10,028 bases of DNA from an uncultured Eubacteriales bacterium (lineage in GTDB: Bacteria; Bacillota; Clostridia; Oscillospirales; CAG-272), in contig CAKSVM010000102.1 in the NCBI GenBank assembly GCA_934503195.1, positions 1-10,028 on the forward strand, written 5' to 3'. Position 1 is the stretch's first letter, and every line of letters starts with the position of its first letter. Below, one piece after another: positions 1 through 6,335 of this stretch. The notes beneath the pieces were generated by a model, which was not told where the DNA came from, did no database searches, and saw only the letters and a list, made by a program, of their open reading frames with translations. The translations under genes and the position numbers were made by a program.

Positions 1-46
1 GGAGGATGATTATTACAGCTAGGATAAGGCAGATGAGGTTTTTCAT
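1..46 (-). CDS. Start of an exported protein or lipoprotein (partial)
   Basis: On the minus strand an ATG at 46-44 begins one base after the TGA stop (50-48) of the upstream lipoprotein gene. The readable 15 codons give MKNLICLILAVIIIL, a positively charged start followed by an unbroken hydrophobic run, as expected for a signal peptide; the window ends before any cleavage site or lipobox. An AAAGGA ribosome binding site lies at 58-53, inside the end of the preceding gene, so the two genes are very probably co-transcribed and translationally linked. Function cannot be stated. By analogy with its neighbour it may be another surface lipoprotein, but that is inference only. Confidence 0.6.
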   Translation of the reverse strand, partial: MKNLICLILAVIIIL

Positions 47-47
47 G

Positions 48-2057
48 TCAGTTCCTTTCGGATATGTAGGTTTCGGCGCGGTTCTGGATGATTTTTACCG
101 TTTCGTCGAGAGTTTTCGCGTTTGCGAAGTAGATTTCGGCTTCTTCCTTGATGATTGCGAAGAGATCGGATTCATAATCAAGGCTGGTTCCCGCGCCGTC
201 GAGGAGAGCAATGTACTCGTCAACCTCGGGCGTCGGGTCGCGAAGCACATACTGGGTTTTGTCGTACTCCTGATACGGGTTGTTCGCCTTGGGACTGAAA
301 CCGTAGCCGCTTCCGTCAAGGCTGAAAATATAGCTGTTCTTTGAGATGTTCTCTTTCATTTTGTTCCGAGTCGCTTCCTTCGAGATTTCGCTTCCGACAA
401 GCTCTTTTATGAATTCCCACGCGACTTTTGCCGACTTTGAGTCCTTCACGATCGCGACGCTTCCCGACGTGTTGATCTGGACGCCGTTTCCGTCGCGGTC
501 GGGGTAGCCGAGGAACTTCACGTCATTGCCGAAACGAACCTTCTCACAGCAGAGATTTAACGGGCTTGCGGACATGATCACCTTCGCGCGCGACTCGTCA
601 GACTTCTTTCCCGCGCTGTTTTTCGCGTATTCGAGCGCGTCGCGGAAAAGCTCCGAGTCGAAGTTCACGTTTTTGTCGGCGTCGATGAATTCCTCCATCG
701 AGCAGGTCAGCATCAGGTAGAGCGTACCCGACGGGTCGCCGTATGAGAAGCAGTGGAGCAGATTTTCACCGCCGTTATTCACGTAATCGAGAAATTCGCG
801 CAGAGTCCAGCTGTCGCCCGGATAGTCGTTTGTCACAAGAACGCGCGCGTTTACCGTGAGCGGGATCTCGAGGAGCTTTCCGTCATGTTCCCCGGCTTTC
901 AGGATTCCGCCGGGGATGTCGTCGCGGCTTATTTCGGGATCCGAATCGATAAGCCCGTAAAGATCGGCGAAAAGTCCGCGCTCCATGTAGTCGCTGTGGT
1001 AGAGATTGTTCGGATAATACGACGAGAAGAGCATCATATCGGGTCGGTAGCCTGAGATTATGTCGTTCTTCAGCTTCTCGACGCCGGTTTCATCGCCGGG
1101 CGCGGAGTTATAGACGCTGTAATCGTCGATGACTATGCGGTATTCCGCGTTTGTCAGGTTGAGCTCAATCGCCTTTTCGCGGAAGGTCGGGTTTATATAG
1201 CTTCCGGCGACGCGGATCAGGGTCTTCGGCGCGATTTCGTTTTCTGGGACGCGGACGGCGCGGTAGAGCGTTCCGTTATAGGTCATGATGAATTCGTCGC
1301 GGCTTACAAGCGCAAGGTCGCGGATGTTCGTGACGTTTATGTCGGAGTTGACGAAATCGCAGATCAGCTCGCCCGACTCGGTGATTCCCGAGGAAACCTT
1401 CGCGAAAATTCCATCGGACGAGTCGAGAAGCTCTCCCGACGCGTCGATCGCCTCGCCGAAGTCCTCTTTTTCGAGATCGACATACCTGCGCCATCTTTTC
1501 GCGGTCTTGAAGTCGACCGATTCGAGTGCGAGACGTCCGTCGAGCGTGCTTGTCGAGTAGATCATCTGAACCGGGAGAATGAACGCCGGGGTCAGATCGT
1601 CGTTCAACACGGCCGCGAAGCTCTGGGTCGCGATCAGTATCGCGCCGTCCACGCAGGAGATGAAGGGAACGCTGTTTCCGCCCGCGAAGATATCCGCGAG
1701 CTTCGCTTCCTTGCGCGTGCCGTCCTTTGAGACGATTTCGATGAAATCGCCGCCGACCGAGACGACCCGTCCGTCGGAAAAGGCCGCGATCGTGCTGCCG
1801 TAGGATTTGAGCGGCTGCTCGGTGTACTGATCGGAATCAGATTCGAAGCGGAAGAGCTTCGTTTCGCCGTCGCTCTCGGCCGCGGCCGCGAAGCCGCCGT
1901 CGTAGGTTACGACTTCAAACGGAATGAAGCCTTCGGGAAGTTTTATCTCCTCCGCGCGGAAGACATTCGTCACGCGTTCGACGTCGGTTTTGCCGCAGGA
2001 CGGGAGAAATATTGTAAGTATAATCGTTATTACCAGCAGAATGCATATTTTCTTCAT
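48..2057 (-). CDS. Large lipoprotein with C-terminal extracellular solute-binding domain
   Basis: 669 aa, exported and lipid-anchored. The start is fixed by ACCTCCTT (2067-2074), a near-perfect ribosome binding site on the minus strand. The N-terminus has a hydrophobic stretch and an LPSC lipobox, giving a lipidated Cys21. Residues ~30-275 are rich in short beta strands with recurring aromatic/glycine turns (for example YDGGFAAA, FSDGRVVSVGG, TLDGRLAL), suggesting a propeller-like or beta-rich domain. Residues ~280-669 resemble family 1 extracellular solute-binding proteins: an early substrate-lobe segment (PDMMLFSS), a conserved-type segment near LGYPDRDGNG followed by a SGSVAIVKDSKSAKVAWEFI-type region, and a C-terminal TLDETVKIIQNRAETYI helix seen in such proteins. 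It is much longer than the usual 400-550 aa. Likely role: capture of a sugar or oligosaccharide at the membrane surface. No permease genes are in the window. The domain reading is from motif memory, without a database search. Confidence 0.8.
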   Translation of the reverse strand: MKKICILLVITIILTIFLPSCGKTDVERVTNVFRAEEIKLPEGFIPFEVVTYDGGFAAAAESDGETKLFRFESDSDQYTEQPLKSYGSTIAAFSDGRVVSVGGDFIEIVSKDGTRKEAKLADIFAGGNSVPFISCVDGAILIATQSFAAVLNDDLTPAFILPVQMIYSTSTLDGRLALESVDFKTAKRWRRYVDLEKEDFGEAIDASGELLDSSDGIFAKVSSGITESGELICDFVNSDINVTNIRDLALVSRDEFIMTYNGTLYRAVRVPENEIAPKTLIRVAGSYINPTFREKAIELNLTNAEYRIVIDDYSVYNSAPGDETGVEKLKNDIISGYRPDMMLFSSYYPNNLYHSDYMERGLFADLYGLIDSDPEISRDDIPGGILKAGEHDGKLLEIPLTVNARVLVTNDYPGDSWTLREFLDYVNNGGENLLHCFSYGDPSGTLYLMLTCSMEEFIDADKNVNFDSELFRDALEYAKNSAGKKSDESRAKVIMSASPLNLCCEKVRFGNDVKFLGYPDRDGNGVQINTSGSVAIVKDSKSAKVAWEFIKELVGSEISKEATRNKMKENISKNSYIFSLDGSGYGFSPKANNPYQEYDKTQYVLRDPTPEVDEYIALLDGAGTSLDYESDLFAIIKEEAEIYFANAKTLDETVKIIQNRAETYISERN

Positions 2058-2084
2058 TTTTCGAATACCTCCTTCGATATATAT

Positions 2085-2113
2085 AGTATACCATATTACA
2101 CGTCAATTGTCAA
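2085..2113 (-). promoter_or_regulatory. Sigma-A type promoter for the 669-aa lipoprotein gene
   Basis: On the minus strand, TTGACA (2113-2108) and TATACT (2090-2085) are separated by exactly 17 bp, with TGG just before the -10 box, giving an extended -10. The ribosome binding site follows 11 bp after the -10, so the 5' untranslated region is short. This promoter is back-to-back with the one at 2156-2184, with 42 bp between the two -35 boxes. Confidence 0.85.
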
Positions 2114-2155
2114 GCAGTTTTACAAAAATCGCGAGAGAAAAAATCGTTAAAAATC

Positions 2156-2184
2156 TTGACAAACTGCTTTTATTATGGTATAAT
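2156..2184 (+). promoter_or_regulatory. Consensus sigma-A promoter for the ABC-F operon
   Basis: TTGACA (2156-2161) and TATAAT (2179-2184) match consensus at all twelve positions with an ideal 17-bp spacer and a TGG extended -10. The start of transcription is expected around 2191. A gene controlled only at this promoter would be strongly on, which fits control being placed downstream in the RNA leader. Confidence 0.9.
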
Positions 2185-2202
2185 CTTAAATAATAAGATT
2201 AT
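2180..2202. promoter_or_regulatory. 9-bp perfect inverted repeat over the -10 and transcription start
   Basis: ATAATCTTA (2180-2188) and TAAGATTAT (2194-2202) are exact reverse complements around a 5-bp AATAA centre. The repeat covers most of the -10 box and the predicted +1, a classic position for a repressor operator. It could also be chance in AT-rich promoter DNA; no candidate repressor is tied to it. Confidence 0.35.
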
Positions 2203-2218
2203 GAAAGGCGGCGCACGG

Positions 2219-2233
2219 ATGTCAGTAAAATAA
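2219..2233 (+). CDS. Putative four-codon leader peptide MSVK
   Basis: ATG TCA GTA AAA TAA lies at the 3' end of the left arm of the 16-bp leader stem. A purine-rich AAAGGCGG (2204-2211) sits 7 bases upstream and could serve as a modest ribosome binding site. An in-frame ATG at 2201 would extend the peptide to MKGGARMSVK, but it has no upstream binding site and is only about 10 nt from the expected transcript end. A ribosome initiating or stalling here would cover positions 2208-2223 and prevent the long stem from forming. Very short ORFs occur by chance, so the case rests on position within the leader. Confidence 0.4.
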   Translation: MSVK

Positions 2234-2354
2234 TTTCGATTTCTACGCTTAAGACTGCCTGTGGCGAGGTTTTGTCACGGCTTTGTTTTGGCGGAAACGG
2301 GATTATTTTGCAGACATCTGTGCGCCGCGAGTCGGTTTTCTGACCCGCGTCCCG

Positions 2355-2369
2355 CTTTCCGCCGGAAAG
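2355..2369 (+). promoter_or_regulatory. Hairpin sequestering the ABC-F ribosome binding site
   Basis: CTTTCC, loop GCC, GGAAAG. The right arm is the Shine-Dalgarno sequence GGAAAGG that precedes the ATG at 2378 by 7 bases. Six base pairs with a three-base loop is moderately stable, sufficient to reduce initiation but weak enough to be opened by the competing 12-bp pairing from 2290-2301. Confidence 0.5.
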
Positions 2370-2377
2370 GAATGTTT

Positions 2378-3883
2378 ATGTCAATAATCGATGTTCAGAA
2401 TCTCACCTTCGGCTACGACGGGGCGGCCGAAAACGTCTTCGAAAACGTCAGCTTCAGGCTCGACACCGACTGGAAGCTCGGCTTCACCGGGCGAAACGGA
2501 CGCGGAAAAACCACTTTTCTGCGGCTTCTGATGGGCGAATTCAGGTATTCCGGGCGGATTTCGGCCTCGGTCGGGTTCGAGTATTTCCCCTATCCGGTTC
2601 ACGATCCCGACGGGCTTTCGTATGACGCCGCGCGCGAGGTCTACGACGGCTTTGAGGACTGGGAGCTTGAACGCGAGCTTTCGCTCCTCTCGGTCGACCC
2701 GGAGATCTTATGGCGGCCGTATCAGACGCTCTCGATGGGCGAGCGGACGAAGCTTTTACTCGCCGTGATGTTCACGAGGCCGAACAGCTTTCTGCTGATC
2801 GACGAGCCGACAAATCACCTTGACCTGGCGGCTAGAGAATGCGCCGCGAAGTATCTGAACTCAAAGCGCGGGTTCATTTTAGTCAGCCACGACCGGGCTT
2901 TTCTCGATTCCTGCACCGATCACACGCTCTCGATCAACCGCGCGGATATCGAGGTCACGGCCGGGAATTTTTCGGTCTGGTATCAGAATAAACAGCTCCG
3001 CGACGCGTTTGAGACGGCCGAAAACGAAAAGCTCAGGCAGGAGATTTCGCGTCTCAAGTCGGCCGCGCTCGAAAAGTCGGCGTGGTCGGACGTCGCCGAG
3101 GGGCGGAAGATCGGCTTCGATCCGCGGAAGACCGAGAAGAGTCTGAACCGCCGCGCGTATGAGGGCGCGAAGTCGAAAAAGCTTCAGGCGCGCGCGAAGG
3201 CGATCGAAAAGCGCACCGAGTCGATGATCGAGGAAAAATCCTCGCTTCTCAAAAACATCGAGGAGACCGAATCGCTGAAAATACATCCGCTGGAATGGCG
3301 GTCGCGGCGGCTTTGCGAGATCCGGAAGGCGGATTTTTCGTACGGTGAGCGAAAGATTTTTGAGAATTTCGATTTTTCGCTCGACCGGGGCGAGCGGGTC
3401 GCGCTGGTCGGCGCGAACGGGTCGGGGAAGTCGACGCTGATAAAGCTGATTCTCGGCGAGCTTTCGTTTGACTCGGCGGAGCTCTGCCTGATTCCGAAGG
3501 ATATGAAGATTTCGTATCTTCGGCAGGACGTCAGCCGGCTTTCGGGGCGGCTTGACGACTTTTCGGACGGCGTTGACCGCGTGCTTTTCCTCGCGATTCT
3601 GCGCAAGCTCGGATTTTCGCGCGAAATGTTTTCGAAAAATCTCGAGGATTTCAGCGCGGGGCAGAAGAAAAAGGCCGCGCTCGCGCGGACGCTCTCCGAG
3701 TCGGCGCACCTCTATATCTGGGACGAGCCGCTCAACTTCATCGACATTTATTCGCGGATGCAGATCGAGGAGCTGGTGAAAAATTCAGGCGCGACGATGC
3801 TTTTCGTCGAGCATGACCGGGCGTTCTGCGAGAACGCCGCGACGCGTGTGGTAAATCTGTATCATGGAAAAACTCACTTTTGA
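2378..3883 (+). CDS. ABC-F ribosome protection ATPase, Lsa type
   Basis: 501 aa, a soluble twin-ATPase with no membrane segments. ABC-F proteins of this group bind the ribosomal E site and dislodge drugs of the lincosamide, streptogramin A and pleuromutilin classes. First ATPase domain: Walker A GRNGRGKT (38-45), signature LSMGE (118-122, Met replacing the usual Gly), Walker B with DEPTNHLD (142-149), H-loop His171. A charged helical linker follows (~200-295). Second domain: Walker A GANGSGKST (345-353), FSAGQKKK signature (425-432), DEPLNFID (449-456), H-loop His479. The FSAGQKKK and DEPLNxID forms, the LTFGYD start, the WELERELSLLSVDPE block and the length match the Lsa/CplR branch as remembered. 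The start at 2378 is preferred because GGAAAGG lies 7 bases upstream and Lsa proteins begin this way; a GTG at 2261 in frame has no binding site. Drug specificity cannot be read from sequence. Confidence 0.88.
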   Translation: MSIIDVQNLTFGYDGAAENVFENVSFRLDTDWKLGFTGRNGRGKTTFLRLLMGEFRYSGRISASVGFEYFPYPVHDPDGLSYDAAREVYDGFEDWELERELSLLSVDPEILWRPYQTLSMGERTKLLLAVMFTRPNSFLLIDEPTNHLDLAARECAAKYLNSKRGFILVSHDRAFLDSCTDHTLSINRADIEVTAGNFSVWYQNKQLRDAFETAENEKLRQEISRLKSAALEKSAWSDVAEGRKIGFDPRKTEKSLNRRAYEGAKSKKLQARAKAIEKRTESMIEEKSSLLKNIEETESLKIHPLEWRSRRLCEIRKADFSYGERKIFENFDFSLDRGERVALVGANGSGKSTLIKLILGELSFDSAELCLIPKDMKISYLRQDVSRLSGRLDDFSDGVDRVLFLAILRKLGFSREMFSKNLEDFSAGQKKKAALARTLSESAHLYIWDEPLNFIDIYSRMQIEELVKNSGATMLFVEHDRAFCENAATRVVNLYHGKTHF

Positions 3884-4499
3884 CGACAAAACGATAACAT
3901 TTTTCGGCGAGGGGGACGATCTCGTCTTCCTCCCGGCTCTCGGAGACGAGGGCGCGGCGATTTTTTCGCTGCTCAGAAACGACTGTCGGCTCGCGGTGAT
4001 AAGCGGCTTTGACTGGAACCGCGATCTCTCGCCGTGGGCGGCGAAAGCGGCGTTCAGAAAGGGCGGCGATTTTTCGGGCGGCGCGGAGGAATTCCTCTCG
4101 CGGTTGCTTATGGCGGCGGAGACGGCGGAGAAGCTCTGCGGCGCGAAACGCCGCTTTATCGCCGGGTATTCGCTCGCGGGGCTGTTTGCGCTCTGGAGCG
4201 TGACGAAGGTTGATTTCTTCGACGGCGCGGCGAGCGTTTCTGGATCCTTATGGTTTGACGGATTCCGCGGGTATCTTGAAAAATCTACGATTTTCGCTTC
4301 GAGAATCTACTTTTCGCTCGGCGACCGCGAAAAATACGCGCGCGACGAGCGGCTCGCGTCGGTCGACGATTGCACGCGTGAGGCTTATGGAATCATAAAA
4401 TCGCGCGGGATCGATTCGATTTTCGAACTGAATCCCGGCGGGCATTTTAATGAACCCGAATCGCGGACAGCCCGCGCGATCGACTGGCTGACGCGGTAA
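3864..4499 (+). CDS. Small alpha/beta hydrolase (putative esterase)
   Basis: 211 aa, cytoplasmic, no signal peptide. It carries a nucleophile elbow GYSLAG with Ser103, followed by a small helix (LFALWS), a SLGD segment with Asp154 as probable acid residue, and GGHFNEPESR with His194 as probable catalytic base. Order and spacing are those of a Ser-Asp-His alpha/beta hydrolase of the putative-esterase type. An early PALGDEG segment (24-30) could form part of the oxyanion hole. The start codon lies inside the last 20 bp of the ABC-F gene in another frame and has no clear ribosome binding site, so translation is probably coupled to termination of the upstream gene. Substrate is unknown; a sugar ester or a drug ester are both possible, and the overlap with a resistance gene makes the second worth testing. 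Confidence 0.8.
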   Translation: MEKLTFDDKTITFFGEGDDLVFLPALGDEGAAIFSLLRNDCRLAVISGFDWNRDLSPWAAKAAFRKGGDFSGGAEEFLSRLLMAAETAEKLCGAKRRFIAGYSLAGLFALWSVTKVDFFDGAASVSGSLWFDGFRGYLEKSTIFASRIYFSLGDREKYARDERLASVDDCTREAYGIIKSRGIDSIFELNPGGHFNEPESRTARAIDWLTR

Positions 4500-4524
4500 T
4501 ATATAATAAAGGTAGGAAAATATC

Positions 4525-5424
4525 ATGTTCGACATACGTATAGGCACAATAATCCCGTGGAAATCCGCGGCGGCGATCGAGAGACAGCTGAACGAAAAGG
4601 GCTTCGAATGCTACGAGCTGACCTTTGAGGGCTGGGATCCCGAGGGATTCGATTTCGCGTCGCACGCAAGGGAGGTCGTCTCGGCGGCGGACGGGCGTCC
4701 GGTCTCGGCACTCGGATTCTACGGAAACACGCTCATCGACGAGAAGGTCCGGAAGGGAATCGAGGGGCTCATCGACAATTCACCGCTTTACGGCGCGAAG
4801 GTCGTCTCCTGCTTTGCCGGCGGCGACCCGAAAAAGAGCGTTCCCGACAATATTCCGCTTTTCAAAGAGGTCTTCTCGGAGCTTTCGGCGCGCGCGGAGT
4901 CGGTCGGCGTGAAGCTGGCGATCGAGAACTGCGGCGGCGGATGGTACGGCGGGTCGCACAATATCGGCTTCTGCTCCGAGGCGTGGGATCTGATGTTTGA
5001 CGCGGTTCCGTCCGATTCGCTCGGGCTGGAATGGGAGCCCTGCCACGCGATGGCCGCGCTGGTCGATCCGATTTTGCAGCTGAGAAAATACGCGAAGAAG
5101 GTCTTCCACGTCCACGGCAAGGACGGCCACATCGAGTGGGACGTGATCCGCGAGCACGGAATCCGCGGGATCGTACCCTTCTTTGAGAGCCGGACGCCGG
5201 GCTTTGGCGACACGAGCTGGAGCGATATCTTCACGATTCTGATAAAGAGCGGGTTTGAGGGCTTCTGCGACATCGAGGGCTATCACGACATCGTCCATTA
5301 TGACGACATGGAGTGGTCGTCGCAGCTTGTCGCGCTCGATTATCTTAAAAGGAGCCGCGGCGGAGTCGAGTTCTTCGAGGGGCCGGCCGAGTACCGCGGA
5401 TATCAGGGCAGACGGAAGAAATGA
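4525..5424 (+). CDS. Sugar phosphate isomerase/epimerase-like TIM-barrel protein
   Basis: 299 aa, cytoplasmic, of the AP-endonuclease-2-like TIM-barrel family. The expected metal-site pattern is visible on successive strands: Glu134 in AIENCGG, Glu171 and His174 in LEWEPCHA, His197 in HVHGKD and Glu251 in DIEGYHD. Glu171 takes the place where Asp is common. Members isomerise or epimerise sugars, inositols or keto-sugars, but the family is too broad to give the substrate. The start is supported by GGTAGGA (4511-4517) 7 bases upstream. It follows the hydrolase by 25 bp and precedes the AraC regulator by 3 bp, so it belongs to the same operon. Its location next to an AraC-type regulator supports a role in carbohydrate catabolism. 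Confidence 0.85.
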   Translation: MFDIRIGTIIPWKSAAAIERQLNEKGFECYELTFEGWDPEGFDFASHAREVVSAADGRPVSALGFYGNTLIDEKVRKGIEGLIDNSPLYGAKVVSCFAGGDPKKSVPDNIPLFKEVFSELSARAESVGVKLAIENCGGGWYGGSHNIGFCSEAWDLMFDAVPSDSLGLEWEPCHAMAALVDPILQLRKYAKKVFHVHGKDGHIEWDVIREHGIRGIVPFFESRTPGFGDTSWSDIFTILIKSGFEGFCDIEGYHDIVHYDDMEWSSQLVALDYLKRSRGGVEFFEGPAEYRGYQGRRKK

Positions 5425-5427
5425 TTC

Positions 5428-6234
5428 ATGGAGTTTAAGATCGCGTATCTGATCCACATAAAGCGAATCCCCGCGCCGCTTCCCGCGGAGAAGGTGAGGA
5501 CGCACGACCTGACCTTTGTCCACAGCGGGGAGTTTGTCTACGAAATCGACGGCGAGCGGTTTTCCGTGAAGAGCGGGGAAGCGATGTTCTGCCCGAAGGG
5601 GCGGACGAGGCGGCGGTTTGAGTCGGGCGAGGTCTTCTACACGTCGATAAATTTTAACGGCGACCCTGATCTGAGGCTTCCCGCGCACATGACTTCGTCG
5701 GACTCGCCTGAGATTTCATACTGCTTAAAGCGGCTGCTCTCGGTTTACGGCGGCGGGGAGGAGGAGCTGGAGCTTTCGCGCTGCTCGGCCTATCTCTCGC
5801 TGATTTTCTGCGAGCTTTGGCGGCTGAACCGCGCCGAGGATGAGAATGACTACATCCGGCGCGTGCGGGGGATGGTGAAGGCCGATCCGGCGTCGAAGCT
5901 GACGGTCGCCGAACTCGCCGACGCGGTGCATCTGAACGCGTCGTACCTCTCGACGCTCTGGAAGCGCGAGTGCGGCGTGACTCTCGGCGAATTCCGGCTG
6001 AAATGCCAGATCGAGCTCGCCGAGAAGCTTTTATGCGAGGACTCGGCGACGATACGTTCGGTGGCCGAGCGGGCGGGATTCTGCGACGTTTACTATTTCT
6101 CGCGGATTTTCCGCAGCCGGGTCGGGATGACGCCGTCCGACTACCGCCGCGCGATGCTCTCGGCCGGGGAAATGACCGAGAAGAAGATCGAGACGATCGA
6201 GCGTTCGAAGCCGCGGAAAAAAATCACCGATTGA
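5428..6234 (+). CDS. AraC-family transcriptional regulator with N-terminal cupin
   Basis: 268 aa. Residues ~20-75 have the cupin pattern of AraC-type ligand domains: THDLTFVHSGEFVYEIDGER, then SVKSGEAMFCPKG, where a sugar normally binds. The C-terminal part holds two helix-turn-helix motifs: ~157-183 (LTVAELADAVHLNASYLS, then the recognition helix) and ~206-233 (IRSVAERAGFCDVYYFSRIF), followed by the family hallmark GMTPSDYRR ending near 241. A basic 27-residue tail follows. A GGAAGA binding site (5415-5420) lies within the end of the preceding gene. It is the last gene of the operon and lies just upstream of the first solute-binding lipoprotein, so regulation of that lipoprotein's promoter is likely but no repeated operator is evident. 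Confidence 0.9.
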   Translation: MEFKIAYLIHIKRIPAPLPAEKVRTHDLTFVHSGEFVYEIDGERFSVKSGEAMFCPKGRTRRRFESGEVFYTSINFNGDPDLRLPAHMTSSDSPEISYCLKRLLSVYGGGEEELELSRCSAYLSLIFCELWRLNRAEDENDYIRRVRGMVKADPASKLTVAELADAVHLNASYLSTLWKRECGVTLGEFRLKCQIELAEKLLCEDSATIRSVAERAGFCDVYYFSRIFRSRVGMTPSDYRRAMLSAGEMTEKKIETIERSKPRKKITD

Positions 6235-6254
6235 CGCTTTTTCCGGGATTTTTT
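6214..6254 (+). terminator. Weak terminator-like hairpin after the AraC gene
   Basis: CGGAAAAA (6214-6221) pairs with TTTTTCCG (6238-6245) across a 16-nt loop that contains the stop codon, and GGATTTTTT follows. The stem is AT-rich, so termination would be inefficient and some read-through into the lipoprotein gene is plausible. Confidence 0.35.
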
Positions 6255-6266
6255 GTGAAATTTCTA

Positions 6267-6295
6267 TTGACATAACGGAAAATTTATGGTAAAAT
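6267..6295 (+). promoter_or_regulatory. Promoter of the first tandem solute-binding lipoprotein
   Basis: TTGACA (6267-6272), 17-bp spacer, TAAAAT (6290-6295), with TGG directly before the -10 box. The four bases ATGG before the -10 are the same as in the promoters at 2156-2184 and 2113-2085. The start codon is 41 bp downstream of the -10. Confidence 0.8.
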
Positions 6296-6335
6296 AAAGT
6301 CGCGGAAAAATCTACATCTCTGAAAGGAAACGGCA

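Larger units (their letters stand above)
2191..2377 (+). promoter_or_regulatory. Structured attenuation leader of the ABC-F gene
   Basis: About 187 nt separate the predicted transcription start from the ABC-F start codon. Three pairings are visible. A 16-bp stem joins GCGGCGCACGGATGTC (2208-2223) with GACATCTGTGCGCCGC (2313-2328), with a single G-U wobble. CTTTCC (2355-2360) pairs with GGAAAG (2364-2369), burying the ABC-F ribosome binding site. GGCGGAAACGGG (2290-2301) can pair instead with CCCGCTTTCCGCC (2351-2363), 12 bp with one bulged C, which would free that site. A short upstream ORF overlaps the left arm of the first stem. Leader-peptide attenuation is established for several resistance ABC-F genes (vmlR, lmo0919, msrD); its operation here is inferred. 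Confidence 0.65.

Noticed and set aside
2261..2377. In-frame 39-codon N-terminal extension of the ABC-F protein from a GTG at 2261.
   Set aside because: No ribosome binding site upstream, not seen in remembered Lsa-type proteins, and the stretch is explained by RNA pairings. The ATG at 2378 has GGAAAGG 7 bases upstream.
2879..3709. Long minus-strand frame of 276 codons inside the ABC-F gene.
   Set aside because: Arg- and Pro-rich product with no motif, fully antisense to a clearly recognised ATPase; an expected shadow of CpG-rich codons.
4502..4507. TATAAT before the isomerase gene as an internal promoter.
   Set aside because: The expected -35 position reads ATCGAC, with no TTGACA-like match, and there is no TG extension.
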